A program made the translations under genes and the position numbers. A stretch of 64,000 bases of DNA from Vibrio tritonius (GTDB taxonomy: Bacteria; Pseudomonadota; Gammaproteobacteria; Enterobacterales; Vibrionaceae), in assembly GCF_001547935.1 (NCBI RefSeq), contig NZ_AP014635.1:2790001-2854000 (forward strand). The letters run 5' to 3'. Below the pieces are notes generated by a model. The model ran no database searches. It saw only the letters and a program-made list of their open reading frames with translations, and was not told the origin of the DNA. Positions 51,547-61,871 of the stretch are shown here, in pieces; position 1 is the stretch's first letter, and the number at the start of each line of letters is the position of its first letter.

Positions 51547-53019
51547 ATGTTGTGGTTTCTTACCTGCGTCGCAGCTCTACTTGCTGGCTATTTTATCTAC
51601 GGTACCTTCGTAGAAAAAGTTTTCGGCATTAACGAACACCGTAAAACACCCGCCCACACCATGGCTGACGGAGTGGACTTTGTTCCTATGTCAACGCCTA
51701 AGGTTTATCTCGTTCAACTATTGAACATCGCTGGTGTTGGTCCTATTTTTGGTCCTATCATGGGCGCACTGTATGGTCCTGCCGCGATGTTGTGGATTGT
51801 CATTGGCTGTATTTTTGCTGGTGCCGTACACGATTACTTCTCAGGTATGCTTTCTATTCGCAACAACGGAGCCTCAGTCCCAGCCATCACAGGCAAATAT
51901 CTAGGCAATGGCGCAAAACACTTTATGAACATTTTTGCCATTGTACTCCTGCTATTAGTTGGCGTAGTTTTCGTTTCTGCACCAGCAGGAATGATCACCA
52001 ACCTGATTAACGAACAAACTAGCCTACATGTCAGCATGACGTTTATGGTTGTCATCATCTTTGCTTACTACATTCTGGCTACCATCGTTCCGGTGGATAA
52101 AATCATCGGTCGCTTCTATCCACTGTTTGGTGCCCTATTAATCTTCATGTCAGTTGGTCTTATCACTGCAATGGCGTTTTCTAGCGAGCACCAAATTTTG
52201 GGCGACTTTAAAGTCAGTGATATGTTCAATAACCTTAATCCAAACGACATGCCGCTTTGGCCAGCACTGTTTATCACCATTGCTTGTGGTGCGATTTCAG
52301 GCTTCCACGCCACTCAATCGCCATTAATGGCGCGCTGTATGGAAAATGAAAAGAATGGTCGCTTTGTCTTCTATGGTGCAATGATTGGTGAAGGTATTAT
52401 TGCTCTCATCTGGTGTGCGGTTGCCTTGTCTTTCTTTGGCTCTTTAGAAGCTCTGACAGATGCTGTTAACCATGGTGGTCCTGGCAATGTTGTATATTCT
52501 GCGTCATTTGGTCTACTCGGTGTTTTTGGCGGTGTGCTTGCATTCCTTGGGGTGGTTATCCTACCTATCACGTCTGGCGACACTGCGTTTCGTTCAAGCC
52601 GATTAATCTTGGCTGAATACTTCAACATGGAACAGAAGTCTCTGCGTAACCGACTACTGATGGCGGTACCTCTGTTCATCATCGGTGGCGCTTTAACTCA
52701 AGTAGACTTCGGCATCATTTGGCGTTATTTCGGTTTTGCAAACCAAACCACGGCAGTCATGATGTTGTGGACGGCATCGGCTTATCTTATCCGCCACAAC
52801 AAACTACATTGGATCAGTACAATTCCAGCCGTGTTTATGACCGCAGTGTGTATCACTTTCATCTTAAACAACAGCACTCTAGGCTTTGGTATGCCAATGC
52901 AAATCTCAACCTTAATCGGTAGTGGACTTGCACTCGTTGCTATGGTTATTGTGATGGTGAAATCAAAAAGCAAAGGCGAAATCGACTCAGCACACGATTC
53001 AGACCTGCCAACGGCTTAA
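51547..53019 (+). CDS. cstA: CstA-family transporter, short form (BtsT/CstA-like)
   Basis: The protein is a 490-residue inner-membrane transporter with about 14 hydrophobic segments and the CstA signatures FGINEHRKTPAHTMADGVDFVP, GPIFGPIMGALYG, HDYFSGMLSIRNNG and TSGDTAFRSSRLI. E. coli CstA and BtsT are about 700 residues; this version lacks the extra C-terminal helices, a form I associate with vibrios. CstA/BtsT import pyruvate (and possibly peptides). I start it at ATG 51547 (MLWFLTC), preceded by AAAGGA. The BtsR-like array upstream and btsSR 6 kb away point to a BtsT-like role. Confidence 0.88.
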   Translation: MLWFLTCVAALLAGYFIYGTFVEKVFGINEHRKTPAHTMADGVDFVPMSTPKVYLVQLLNIAGVGPIFGPIMGALYGPAAMLWIVIGCIFAGAVHDYFSGMLSIRNNGASVPAITGKYLGNGAKHFMNIFAIVLLLLVGVVFVSAPAGMITNLINEQTSLHVSMTFMVVIIFAYYILATIVPVDKIIGRFYPLFGALLIFMSVGLITAMAFSSEHQILGDFKVSDMFNNLNPNDMPLWPALFITIACGAISGFHATQSPLMARCMENEKNGRFVFYGAMIGEGIIALIWCAVALSFFGSLEALTDAVNHGGPGNVVYSASFGLLGVFGGVLAFLGVVILPITSGDTAFRSSRLILAEYFNMEQKSLRNRLLMAVPLFIIGGALTQVDFGIIWRYFGFANQTTAVMMLWTASAYLIRHNKLHWISTIPAVFMTAVCITFILNNSTLGFGMPMQISTLIGSGLALVAMVIVMVKSKSKGEIDSAHDSDLPTA

Positions 53020-53046
53020 TTGATAACCGTAAGAACGCCCAACAAT

Positions 53047-53072
53047 AAAAAAGGCTCCGAGGAGCCTTTTTT
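53047..53072. terminator. Bidirectional terminator between cstA and ispH
   Basis: Stem AAAAGGCTCC / GGAGCCTTTT with A-run and T-run on either side. Confidence 0.9.
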
Positions 53073-53117
53073 CATTTGGGTATATTTATAATCAAAGAGG
53101 AAAGTAAGCAGTCAAAA

Positions 53118-54083
53118 CTAATCAACTTGCTTGATTTGCAATTCTTTAGGCACTTCAAAAAACATATTCTCTTCGCGGCCTAGCACTTCTTCAATATTAT
53201 CTTCAGCACCCAGCTCTTTAATACGATCAAGAATTTGATTGACCAACTCTTCTGGAGCCGATGCTCCCGCGGTCACCCCAACTAGCTTAGCATCAATAAA
53301 CCATTCAGGTTTAATGTCCTCGGCACTGTCAGTCAAATACCCTGGCGTACCCAATTTCTCAGCCAGTTCTTTCAAGCGAGTTGAATTAGATGAGTTTTTC
53401 GACCCAACCACAATCATCACATCCACCTGTGAAGATAAGGTACGCACTGCATCTTGCCGGTTCTGCGTTGCATAACAGATATCGTCTTTACGTGGTCCTT
53501 GTATCGTAGGGAACACTTCACGCAAGCGATCAATTACATCGGCTGTTTCATCAACCGAAAGCGTTGTTTGACTCACATAATGCAGATTATCACCGCTTTT
53601 GACTTTTGCTTTAAGCTCATCAACATCTGTCGGGTTTTCCACCAAGTACATACCGCCTTCGCTGCTGGTATATTGCCCCATGGTACCTTCCACTTCAGGG
53701 TGGCCCGCATGACCAATCAACACGACTTCCATATGTTTACGACTTGCGCGAGCAACCTCCATATGGACCTTAGTCACCAAGGGGCAAGTCGCATCAAATA
53801 CGGTCAGAGAACGCTTAGCAGCTTCTTGACGAACAGCTTGAGACACTCCATGAGCAGAAAAGATCACAATATTGTTATCTGGAACTTCCGCTAGCTCTTC
53901 TACAAAAATGGCACCACGTTGTTTTAGTCCTTCAACCACAAAACGGTTGTGTACGACTTCATGACGAACATAAATAGGTGGTTGGTAAAGCTCTAATGCT
54001 CGCTCAACAATGCTGATTGCACGATCGACGCCAGCACAAAAACCTCGCGGGTTTGCTAACAGTATTTTCATTTTTTTGCTCAT
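53118..54083 (-). CDS. ispH: 4-hydroxy-3-methylbut-2-enyl diphosphate reductase IspH
   Basis: IspH is the last enzyme of the MEP isoprenoid pathway, producing IPP and DMAPP. The 321-residue protein has the three cysteines that hold the 4Fe-4S cluster ([30 protein letters not shown]) and the substrate-binding motifs [13 protein letters not shown] and [12 protein letters not shown]. Met5 (base 54071, MKILLANP) aligns with the E. coli start and is an alternative; neither has a strong ribosome binding site. It follows fkpB, the same fkpB-ispH pairing as in E. coli. Confidence 0.96.
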   Translation of the reverse strand: MSKKMKILLANPRGFCAGVDRAISIVERALELYQPPIYVRHEVVHNRFVVEGLKQRGAIFVEELAEVPDNNIVIFSAHGVSQAVRQEAAKRSLTVFDATCPLVTKVHMEVARASRKHMEVVLIGHAGHPEVEGTMGQYTSSEGGMYLVENPTDVDELKAKVKSGDNLHYVSQTTLSVDETADVIDRLREVFPTIQGPRKDDICYATQNRQDAVRTLSSQVDVMIVVGSKNSSNSTRLKELAEKLGTPGYLTDSAEDIKPEWFIDAKLVGVTAGASAPEELVNQILDRIKELGAEDNIEEVLGREENMFFEVPKELQIKQVD

Positions 54084-54116
54084 GAAATGTATTTATGACC
54101 GGTATTCTACGGTAAG

Positions 54117-54548
54117 TTACTCGACAGACAAAATTTCCACTTCGAAAATAACATCTTGTCCTGCCAGAGGATGATTAAAGTCTACTGTGACAGAATCACC
54201 GGCAATCGCGGTAATAATGCCAGGGACTTCAGCACCATCAGGCGCACTAAACGCCATAATGGTTCCCACTTCGACTTCAGCGTCACCAACAAACTTTGCG
54301 CGGTCCATATATTGAATATTGTCTGGGTTCGGCAGACCAAATGCATCTTTTGCTGCCAATTCAATAGCACGTTTATCGCCTGTGGTCAGGCCGATAAGAT
54401 GCTGTTCAAAATTCTCACTGATATTACCGTCGCCGATAACAAATTGTGCAGGTTTACCCAAGTTGTAGGTACTATCTGCGATTGAACCATCTTTCAATTT
54501 AATCGTGAAATGTAGAGTAACGACCGAGTGTTCTGTTATTGCTGTCAC
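54117..54548 (-). CDS. fkpB: FKBP-type peptidyl-prolyl isomerase FkpB (SlpA)
   Basis: The 143-residue protein is an FKBP with an insert-in-flap domain (SlyD/SlpA type), acting as cytoplasmic prolyl isomerase and chaperone. Motifs: LHFTIKLKDGSIADSTYN, FVIGDGNISENFEQHLIGL and VDFNHPLAGQDVIFEVEI. It lacks the His-rich tail of SlyD, which separates it from that protein. It lies between lspA and ispH but after a terminator, so it probably has its own promoter in 54549-54634. Confidence 0.93.
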   Translation of the reverse strand: MTAITEHSVVTLHFTIKLKDGSIADSTYNLGKPAQFVIGDGNISENFEQHLIGLTTGDKRAIELAAKDAFGLPNPDNIQYMDRAKFVGDAEVEVGTIMAFSAPDGAEVPGIITAIAGDSVTVDFNHPLAGQDVIFEVEILSVE

Positions 54549-54634
54549 ATGCCTATCCTTGCGTTGGGCGGTAGATTTCCGCTGTTGTGAATATTATGAC
54601 GCTAAAGAAAAAGGAATTTCCGTTCTTCTTCTAA

Positions 54635-54668
54635 CAAAAAGCGCTCCCCGAATCAACGGACAGCGCTT
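54635..54668 (-). terminator. Terminator after lspA
   Basis: Minus-strand stem AAGCGCTGTCCG / CGGGGAGCGCTT (one mismatch, one G-U) followed by TTTTTG. It separates ribF-ileS-lspA from fkpB-ispH. Confidence 0.7.
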
Positions 54669-54703
54669 AGGGTTATTCTGATTTTTGCAAGCCAATGGCT
54701 AAA

Positions 54704-55210
54704 TTAGGCTTCTGTATTTTTGGCACGAAAGCCATCGATTAAGATCATTACCGCACCAATACAGATAGCACTATCGGCTAGATTAAAAGCGGGCCAGTGG
54801 TAATTACCCCAAAATACATCAAGATAATCCACTACAAAACCGTGAACAACGCGATCAAACACATTTCCCACAGCCCCACCAATAATCAACGCATAAGCAA
54901 TGTTTCCCCATTTGTCACTCGCGCTTGAACGGCGCATAGAAACCACGAGGAACGCAACCACAGCAAACGCAATCGCCGTAAACAGCCATCGTTGCCAACC
55001 GGCCTGATCACTGAGAAAACTAAATGCTGCACCATAGTTATGCACGTAGACCAAATTGAAGAACGGTAAAATCTCAATGCGATTCTCCCATCCAAATCCG
55101 ATCGTGTTCATCACTAAAAGTTTAATCGCAATATCTGCAATGAAAACCAGCAGCGCTAGCCCTAGCCAGCGCACTCCCGATTGTTTTAACGTTATAGCTT
55201 GTTTTGTCAT
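54704..55210 (-). CDS. lspA: Prolipoprotein signal peptidase LspA
   Basis: LspA is an inner-membrane aspartic protease that removes signal peptides from lipid-modified prolipoproteins, the step after Lgt. The 168-residue protein has four membrane helices and the catalytic aspartates in GNVFDRV and FNLADSAI. It lies 15 bp after ileS, the conserved ileS-lspA pairing. Substrates in this window would include BamD and the DUF2799 lipoprotein, and lgt is also present at the right edge. Confidence 0.96.
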   Translation of the reverse strand: MTKQAITLKQSGVRWLGLALLVFIADIAIKLLVMNTIGFGWENRIEILPFFNLVYVHNYGAAFSFLSDQAGWQRWLFTAIAFAVVAFLVVSMRRSSASDKWGNIAYALIIGGAVGNVFDRVVHGFVVDYLDVFWGNYHWPAFNLADSAICIGAVMILIDGFRAKNTEA

Positions 55211-55225
55211 GAATACCGTCTTTTA

Positions 55226-58069
55226 TTAAGCGAACTTACGTACTTCGCCATCACCTTCAACGTTTGACACACAACGACCACAAATAGTTTCATGACCTTT
55301 AATCGTGCCTACGTCGTGAGTGTGATGCCAGCAACGCTCACATTTTTCTGCATCCGTTTTCGCTACTTGAACAAACAAACCTTTCACTTCAGTTTCATGC
55401 GCATCAGCAGGCTTCTCTGCAAGTGGTTTAACTTGTGCTGCAGAAGTCAATAGTACGAAACGAAGCTCGTCTTCAAGACGAGTTAAATGAGCAGCAAGCT
55501 CTTCGTCAGCGTATAGTGTTACTTCAGCTTGTAGAGAACCACCAATCACTTTTTCGTTACGTGCAGATTCAAGAAGCTTGTTTACTGCGCCACGAACATG
55601 TTGGATTTCATTCCAGAAGTCATTGTTTAGCTCTTCGCCTTCAGCCAGACCGAATAGACCATCGAACCACTCTTCAGTGAACACGTATTTCGCACGATTT
55701 TCACCGTTTGCTTGTTTCACAGGCATCTCGTTCCAGATTTCATCTGCTGTGAATGACATGATAGGCGCCATCCAACGAACCAATGCTTCCACGATGAAGA
55801 ACAATGCAGTTTGACAGCTGCGTTGCGCGTGGCCACCATTTTTCGCGGTATACTGACGGTCTTTAATAACGTCGAGGTAGAATGAACCCATTTCGATAGA
55901 ACAGAAGTTCATCAACCGCTGTACAACGTTATGCATGTTGTATTCGTCGTACGCTTTGATGATTTCTTGTTGTGCTGCTAGAGCACGCCCCACAGCCCAA
56001 CGATCCAACGCCACCATTTCTTCAACAGGAACGATGTCAGTTTCTGGATTGAAACCGTTCAAGTTAGCTAAGAAGAAACGAGCTGTGTTACGAATACGAC
56101 GGTATGCGTCAGCACTGCGTTTTAGGATTTCGTCAGAAACCGCCACTTCACCAGTGTAGTCAGTTGATGCAACCCATAGACGTAGGATATCTGCGCCTAG
56201 TTTGTTAGTTACATCTTTTGGCGCAACAACGTTACCGATAGATTTTGACATCTTACGGCCTTGACCATCTACCACGAAACCGTGAGTAAGCACTTCTTTG
56301 TAAGGTGCTTTACCTTTAGTTGCCACAGAAGTGATCAATGAAGATTGGAACCAACCGCGGTGTTGGTCTGAACCTTCTAGGTACATATCTGGTTCGTTAC
56401 CGTTGAACTCTTCACGGTTATCTACCACTGCGTAGTGAGTTACACCAGAGTCAAACCATACGTCTAGCGTATCCAATACTTTTTCGTAGTTTGCAGCGTC
56501 TGCACCTAGTAGGTCTTCAGCGGCTACATCCCACCATGCTTGGATGCCTTTTTCTTCAACCAATAGGGCCACTTTTTCAATGAGCTCTAGCGTATTTGGA
56601 TGCAGTTCTGCCGTTTCTTTATGAACAAACAGAGCAATTGGCACGCCCCAAGTACGTTGACGAGAAATACACCATTCAGGGCGACCTTCGATCATACCTT
56701 CGATACGGCTTTGACCCCAATCAGGCATCCATTTCACGCCTTTGATTGATTCTAGTGCGTTTTTACGCAAACCATTTTGGTCCATAGAAACAAACCATTG
56801 TGGTGTAGCTCGGAAGATGATTGGTGTTTTGTGACGCCAGCAATGTGGGTAGCTGTGTTCAAATTCGTTGTAATGCAGCAACGCACCTTTTTCTTTCAAT
56901 AACTCAACCACTTCAGGGTTCGCTTTGAATACGTGTTTGCCAGCAAAGAATTCGGTATCTGGTAGGTAAACGCCGTTAGAACCAACTGGGTTAGCCACTT
57001 CTAAGTTGTATTTTTGACCAACCACAAAGTCTTCTTGACCATGGCCAGGCGCGGTGTGAACCACACCAGTACCAGCGTCTGTTGTTACGTGGTCGCCAAG
57101 AATTGCCGGCACTGAGAACGCTAGGAATGGGTGATTGAATTGCTGTAATTCAAGATCCGCACCTTTTGCATAGCCCAGAATACGGTAATCAGCGATTTCC
57201 GCACGTGCCATCACATCTTTTAGCAGTTCAGCAGCAACGATAATACGTTCCGCGTTCTCACCTTCAACTTGTACCAATACGTACTCTAGATCTTCACGAA
57301 CACAAACCGCGCGGTTTGCAGGAAGAGTCCAAGGAGTCGTTGTCCAGATAACGATAGAGATATCGCCTTGACCTTGTTCGCCTTCAAAAGCAAATTTGCT
57401 TAATAATGCCGCTTCGTCAGCCGCTTTAAAGCGAACATCGATAGAAGGTGATTTTTTATCTTTGTACTCTACTTCAGCTTCAGCCAAAGCAGAACCACAG
57501 TCAGTACACCAGTGAACAGGTTTGAAACCTTTCAATAAGTGTCCGTTGCTTGCGATTTTTCCTAGCGTACGGATGATGTTTGCTTCAGTAGCAAAATCCA
57601 TAGTGCGGTATGGTTTGTCCCAAGAACCTAAAACACCTAAACGTTTAAAGCTCTCTTTTTGACCTTCAACTTGGCCCGCAGCGTATTCACGACATTTTTC
57701 ACGGAATTCAGCAGCTGTCAGTTTTTGACCTGGCTTACCAAATTTCTTTTCCACCATCAGTTCGATTGGTAGACCATGACAGTCCCACCCAGGTACATAT
57801 GGCGCGTCAAAACCAGAAAGTGTTTTGGATTTAATAATAATGTCTTTAAGAATCTTGTTCAGTGCGTGACCAATGTGAATATCACCGTTGGCGTACGGAG
57901 GGCCATCGTGTAATACGAAAGATTTTTTGCCTTTCTTTGCTTTACGGATTGCACCGTAAAGATCTTCTTCATACCAACGCTGAAGCATTTCTGGCTCACG
58001 ATTGGCCAGATTACCGCGCATCGGAAACCCTGTTTCAGGTAAGTTCAGGGTATCTTTATACTCACTCAT
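55226..58069 (-). CDS. ileS: Isoleucyl-tRNA synthetase
   Basis: IleRS charges tRNA-Ile with isoleucine and edits valine. The 947-residue class I enzyme (E. coli 938) has HIGH (65-68, in [12 protein letters not shown]), the CP1 editing domain (about 200-400; [12 protein letters not shown]), KMSKS (about 606, in [10 protein letters not shown]), the anticodon-binding region (about 700-800) and the C-terminal zinc finger CERCWHH…CGRCV. It is the type found in most bacteria, not the eukaryote-like mupirocin-resistant type. It is the middle gene of ribF-ileS-lspA. Confidence 0.98.
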   Translation of the reverse strand: MSEYKDTLNLPETGFPMRGNLANREPEMLQRWYEEDLYGAIRKAKKGKKSFVLHDGPPYANGDIHIGHALNKILKDIIIKSKTLSGFDAPYVPGWDCHGLPIELMVEKKFGKPGQKLTAAEFREKCREYAAGQVEGQKESFKRLGVLGSWDKPYRTMDFATEANIIRTLGKIASNGHLLKGFKPVHWCTDCGSALAEAEVEYKDKKSPSIDVRFKAADEAALLSKFAFEGEQGQGDISIVIWTTTPWTLPANRAVCVREDLEYVLVQVEGENAERIIVAAELLKDVMARAEIADYRILGYAKGADLELQQFNHPFLAFSVPAILGDHVTTDAGTGVVHTAPGHGQEDFVVGQKYNLEVANPVGSNGVYLPDTEFFAGKHVFKANPEVVELLKEKGALLHYNEFEHSYPHCWRHKTPIIFRATPQWFVSMDQNGLRKNALESIKGVKWMPDWGQSRIEGMIEGRPEWCISRQRTWGVPIALFVHKETAELHPNTLELIEKVALLVEEKGIQAWWDVAAEDLLGADAANYEKVLDTLDVWFDSGVTHYAVVDNREEFNGNEPDMYLEGSDQHRGWFQSSLITSVATKGKAPYKEVLTHGFVVDGQGRKMSKSIGNVVAPKDVTNKLGADILRLWVASTDYTGEVAVSDEILKRSADAYRRIRNTARFFLANLNGFNPETDIVPVEEMVALDRWAVGRALAAQQEIIKAYDEYNMHNVVQRLMNFCSIEMGSFYLDVIKDRQYTAKNGGHAQRSCQTALFFIVEALVRWMAPIMSFTADEIWNEMPVKQANGENRAKYVFTEEWFDGLFGLAEGEELNNDFWNEIQHVRGAVNKLLESARNEKVIGGSLQAEVTLYADEELAAHLTRLEDELRFVLLTSAAQVKPLAEKPADAHETEVKGLFVQVAKTDAEKCERCWHHTHDVGTIKGHETICGRCVSNVEGDGEVRKFA

Positions 58070-58131
58070 CGATTCTTAATTCCGTTAGTTGGGCGAAGTT
58101 AGACATTATGTTGAAAGGTAGACGATTCCAA

Positions 58132-59067
58132 TCAACCATTATACTGACGCAGCCACACCCTTGCTGCCTCAGCATCCAATTCGATTTGTTGTTTCAATGC
58201 AGCAAAAGACTCAAATTTCTCTTCGTTACGCAATTTATGTAAAAGGACAACTTCTAACTGTTTGCCATATAAATTGCCTTGGAAGTTAAATAAGTGCACC
58301 TCAAGCTGCTGTCGGACACCGTTTACTGTCGGGCGATTACCAATATTGGCCACCCCACCGATGGTCGTGTCTCCTAACCCTTTAACCTCAACGACGTAGA
58401 CTCCTGATACCGGAGAAACAGAGCGTTTCAACGGGATATTCGCCGTAGGAAAACCAATGGTTCTACCTAATTTACGACCATGAGAGACTCGCCCACTGAT
58501 ACTGTAGTGACGACCAAGCATAGTTGCAGCAGAAGCCAAATCATCGTGAGCTAAAGCATCACGAATAGCAGTACTGCTCACGCGTAATGTTTCTAGACAA
58601 AAACTCTGCGTGTTAACGACTTGAAAGCCATATTCTTGGCCTGCTTGCTGGAGCATAGCGAAATTGCCTTTTCTTTCGCGACCAAAGCAGAAATCATCAC
58701 CTACAACCAGAAACTTAACACCCAATTGCTTGACCAACAAGTCACGGATGAAGCTTTCTGCCGTCAGCGAGGCAAAGCGATAGTTAAAGTTAACGCACAG
58801 CAATCGGTCGAGCTCAAGTTTATTCAATTGAACAAACTTATCTCTTAGTCGTGTTAAACGAGCTGGCGCTCGATCTTTTGCAAACAATTCCATAGGTTGC
58901 GGCTCAAACGTCATCACCACCGAGTCCAACCCCAGTTGTTCGGCTTTTTGTGAAACCTGACGCAGCACTTGCTGGTGACCAAGGTGAACACCGTCAAAAT
59001 TACCTATTGTCAAGACACAGCCGTGGTGGTGTGATTTGATATTATGTATACCGCGAACGAATTCCAT
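58132..59067 (-). CDS. ribF: Bifunctional riboflavin kinase / FAD synthetase RibF
   Basis: RibF converts riboflavin to FMN and FMN to FAD. The 311-residue protein has an N-terminal nucleotidyltransferase domain (TIGNFDGVHLGHQQVL with the HxGH motif; DDFCFGRERKGN; VSSTAIRDAL) and a C-terminal flavokinase domain (GRKLGRTIGFPTANI, GGVANIGNRPTV, VHLFNF). It lies 62 bp upstream of ileS in the conserved ribF-ileS-lspA order, and 70 bp after murJ. Confidence 0.97.
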   Translation of the reverse strand: MEFVRGIHNIKSHHHGCVLTIGNFDGVHLGHQQVLRQVSQKAEQLGLDSVVMTFEPQPMELFAKDRAPARLTRLRDKFVQLNKLELDRLLCVNFNYRFASLTAESFIRDLLVKQLGVKFLVVGDDFCFGRERKGNFAMLQQAGQEYGFQVVNTQSFCLETLRVSSTAIRDALAHDDLASAATMLGRHYSISGRVSHGRKLGRTIGFPTANIPLKRSVSPVSGVYVVEVKGLGDTTIGGVANIGNRPTVNGVRQQLEVHLFNFQGNLYGKQLEVVLLHKLRNEEKFESFAALKQQIELDAEAARVWLRQYNG

Positions 59068-59137
59068 CAGAACCTGTTTAAAACCTATTTTTCTTGTTGT
59101 TTGGGCGTAAAACTGGCGGATTATACCCTAAAAGACA

Positions 59138-60700
59138 CTAATCTGTCGCCGCTTTTAAATCTTTTAAACGGATACCTAATAAAAGTACACCAGCGACATA
59201 AACCAAGGCTCCAAGACCAATCAAACCTATCAATGTCATCACACGCTGAGTTAAATTCCATGTTAACCATACCGACATATCTGATAGTACATAGTCAACC
59301 GCTACGAGCATTAAGGCACCAGAGATAATCAAACGAGCGATAAAGAAGAGGGTCTTACGACTCACGACATAGACCCCTTGCAAATGTAATCCCCTATACA
59401 GCAGAGCCATATTGATAAAGGCGGAGATAGAAGTCGCAATAGCCAAACCAATGTAACCGAAGAAGTAGGCAAAGATGGCATTAAGAACCATATTACTGAT
59501 CATCGCAATAATGCCATAACGCACTGGCGTTTTCGTATCTTGACGAGAGTAATAGCCCGGAGCGAGGACTTTGATCAACATAAAGTTAAGTAATCCTGAC
59601 GCATAAGCTAATAGTGATAAAGAGGCTTGATGGACATCTTCAGGGGAAAATGACCCGCGCATAAACAGTACCATAATCATCGGCTTAGCCAGTACCATCA
59701 GTCCCAACATCGCTGGAATACCAAGCAGCGTCACCATGCGCACGCCCCAATCCATTGTCTCTGAAAATCCAGAACGTTGTGCGTCGACGTGTTTGCGCGA
59801 CAAGGCTGGCAGGATAACCGTAGCAATCGCAATACCGAACATACCAAGAGGGAACTCTAACAAACGATCAGAGTAATAAAGCCAACTGATTGACCCGGTT
59901 TGTAAGAAACTGGCAATAAAGGTATCAAACAGCAAGTTTATCTGGCTAACAGAGACACCGAATAAAGCAGGAATCATCAAAGTGCGAATTTTGACTACCC
60001 CAGGATCACGCCAACCCCACTTAGGACGGGAAAGTACACCAGCTTTGATTAAGAATGGTAATTGGAATAAAAACTGGACCAGACCACCTAAAAAGACCCC
60101 TATCGCCAAACCTATTTCCGGCTGTGCCAAACGAGGTGATAGAAACCAAGCACAAGCGATAATCATCACGTTGAGAAAGACGGGAGTAAAGGAAGAGACT
60201 GCAAATTTGCCCATGGTATTCAAAATGGCGCCAGATAAAGCGACAAATGTGATAAACCACAGATAGGGAAACGTAATTTTTAGCAGAAAGCTCGCCAACT
60301 CAAATTTTTCTGCTGCTGGTCCGCCATGTAGCCAGTCGATAAACCAACCAGCGCCAAACACCGCAGTGACTACGCCTGAAAAAACTACCCCAAGTAACGT
60401 TACTATGGTGACAATAACACCAAGCGTCCCAGAGGCGCGAGCAACCAGCTCACGCGTCTTGTCCATATCTCCAGAAGCATGATATTCAGTGAGTACAGGA
60501 ACAAAAGCTTGAGAGAAAGCCCCTTCTGCAAATAAACGACGTAAAAAGTTCGGAATTTTGTTTGCAAAGAAAAATACATCGGCACTCGCACCGGCTCCCA
60601 TCAAGTTAGCAACAACAACGTCACGAACCAGACCAAGCACACGAGAAATCAACGTCATAGCACTTACAATCATGCCTGACTTGAGCAAGCGTTTACTCAC
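59138..60700 (-). CDS. murJ: Lipid II flippase MurJ
   Basis: MurJ moves lipid II across the inner membrane for peptidoglycan synthesis. The 520-residue protein has 14 membrane helices of the MVF/MOP fold and the conserved segments SRVLGLVRDVVVANLMGAG and FFANKIPNFLRRLFAEGAFSQAFVPVL, which carry the essential Arg residues. I choose GTG 60700 as start (VSKRLLKSG) because GAGGT lies at proper spacing; the ten-codon extension upstream is unlikely. It is divergent from rpsT, the usual arrangement. Confidence 0.95.
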   Translation of the reverse strand: MSKRLLKSGMIVSAMTLISRVLGLVRDVVVANLMGAGASADVFFFANKIPNFLRRLFAEGAFSQAFVPVLTEYHASGDMDKTRELVARASGTLGVIVTIVTLLGVVFSGVVTAVFGAGWFIDWLHGGPAAEKFELASFLLKITFPYLWFITFVALSGAILNTMGKFAVSSFTPVFLNVMIIACAWFLSPRLAQPEIGLAIGVFLGGLVQFLFQLPFLIKAGVLSRPKWGWRDPGVVKIRTLMIPALFGVSVSQINLLFDTFIASFLQTGSISWLYYSDRLLEFPLGMFGIAIATVILPALSRKHVDAQRSGFSETMDWGVRMVTLLGIPAMLGLMVLAKPMIMVLFMRGSFSPEDVHQASLSLLAYASGLLNFMLIKVLAPGYYSRQDTKTPVRYGIIAMISNMVLNAIFAYFFGYIGLAIATSISAFINMALLYRGLHLQGVYVVSRKTLFFIARLIISGALMLVAVDYVLSDMSVWLTWNLTQRVMTLIGLIGLGALVYVAGVLLLGIRLKDLKAATD

Positions 60701-60959
60701 AGTTACCTCGAAAAAATACGCTAAAACCACATTATCATCATTAACAGGTAAAGAATGTCAGTTCCTGACTAGATAAGTATTAGCATTGGAAAAAAAATAC
60801 TGTTAGAATCCACGCCATCTTAACCGCGAAGCTCTTCTTAATCCAAACTTGTTTGGTCTAGCTGGGTTTTTGCACAAATCATTTGACATTTGAGTGCAAA
60901 TAAGGGATATTTCCGGCCCTTAAATTGTCACCGAACTAAAGTTTTTGGGAGTTAGACCC

Positions 60960-61220
60960 TTGGCAAATAATAAATCTGCTAAGAAGCGCGCTATCCAATC
61001 TGAAAAACGTCGTCAGCACAACGCTAGCCGCCGTTCAATGATGCGCACTTACATGAAGAAAACTGTTGCTGCAATCGCTGCTGGCGACAAAGAAGCTGCA
61101 ACTGCTGCATTTGCTGCAGTTACACCAATCCTAGACCGCATGGCGACTAAAGGCCTTATTCACAAGAATAAAGCTGCACGTCATAAGTCTCGTTTCTCTG
61201 CAGCTATCAAAGCTCTTTAA
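60960..61220 (+). CDS. rpsT: 30S ribosomal protein S20
   Basis: S20 is a small, Lys/Arg/Ala-rich primary 16S rRNA-binding protein. The 86-residue product ([19 protein letters not shown], ending [15 protein letters not shown]) matches E. coli S20. The start is TTG at 60960, with GGGAG 8 bp upstream. E. coli rpsT also starts with UUG, which takes part in its autoregulation, so the rare start codon is conserved. The 260-bp region between murJ and rpsT should contain its promoters (a -10-like TAGAAT near 60805). Confidence 0.95.
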   Translation: MANNKSAKKRAIQSEKRRQHNASRRSMMRTYMKKTVAAIAAGDKEAATAAFAAVTPILDRMATKGLIHKNKAARHKSRFSAAIKAL

Positions 61221-61243
61221 TTAGAATTTGATAATGTAGTGAT

Positions 61244-61272
61244 AAAAAAAACCGGCTTTTGCCGGTTTTTTT
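61244..61272. terminator. Terminator after rpsT
   Basis: Stem AAACCGGC-TTTT-GCCGGTTT with A-run and T-run on either side. Confidence 0.92.
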
Positions 61273-61314
61273 ATTGGCTAAACACAGCCAAGGAAAATAA
61301 AAAATTTTATAGCT

Positions 61315-61614
61315 CTATTCGGTCACACAAAAAAGGCGATGTAACACCTCCATAAGTGACTTCACTTCATTACTGCTCAACGTGTAATACACGGTTTGCG
61401 CTTCCTTACGGGTTTCTACCAAACCATCCCTTCGTAACCACGCCAGGTGTTGTGAAAGAGCCGATTGACTGAGCGCCAACTGACCACACAATTCGCCAAC
61501 AGACAATTCTTGATTATGCAACATACACAAAATCTGCAAACGTCTCTCATTGGCCATCGCTTTAAGCAAAACAACTGCTTCAGCGGAATTTTTTTCTATT
61601 TCTTGTAGGTTCAT
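61315..61614 (-). CDS. hlyU: ArsR-family transcriptional activator HlyU
   Basis: HlyU is a winged-helix dimer of the ArsR/SmtB family known in vibrios to upregulate haemolysin or RTX toxin genes, mainly by relieving H-NS. The 99-residue protein has LLKAMANERRLQILCML, the recognition helix region LSQSALSQHLAWLRRDGLV and the wing ETRKEAQTVYYTL. The Cys in CMLHNQEL and that in LCGQLA fit the redox-sensing cysteines reported for HlyU; no metal site is visible. The start is ATG 61614 (MNLQEIEKNS). No toxin gene is nearby. Confidence 0.92.
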   Translation of the reverse strand: MNLQEIEKNSAEAVVLLKAMANERRLQILCMLHNQELSVGELCGQLALSQSALSQHLAWLRRDGLVETRKEAQTVYYTLSSNEVKSLMEVLHRLFCVTE

Positions 61615-61871
61615 GAGCAAAAAGCCTCATAGGACAACTATTCAAAAACGCAGTACATTCAGCAAATGTCCATAAAGTTAAGAATAAAACGTATAGGGCT
61701 TACTTACGTAAACAGGGTGTATTTTAAGAAAGCCTAAAATAACAACTTTTATGAAATTGCGAACACTAGAGCGAGACAAAGCCAGCGCTGTACATATCAT
61801 TTTTAAGATAACAATGATATTTATTACTGGGTTATGTGATATTAATTCATTTAATCACTCTAATAAATGGG

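Noticed and set aside
53074..53085. CATTTGGGTATA, identical to the outer 12 bases of the 267-bp element's left end
   Set aside because: The similarity stops after 12 bases and there is no partner end nearby; it may be chance or a remnant.
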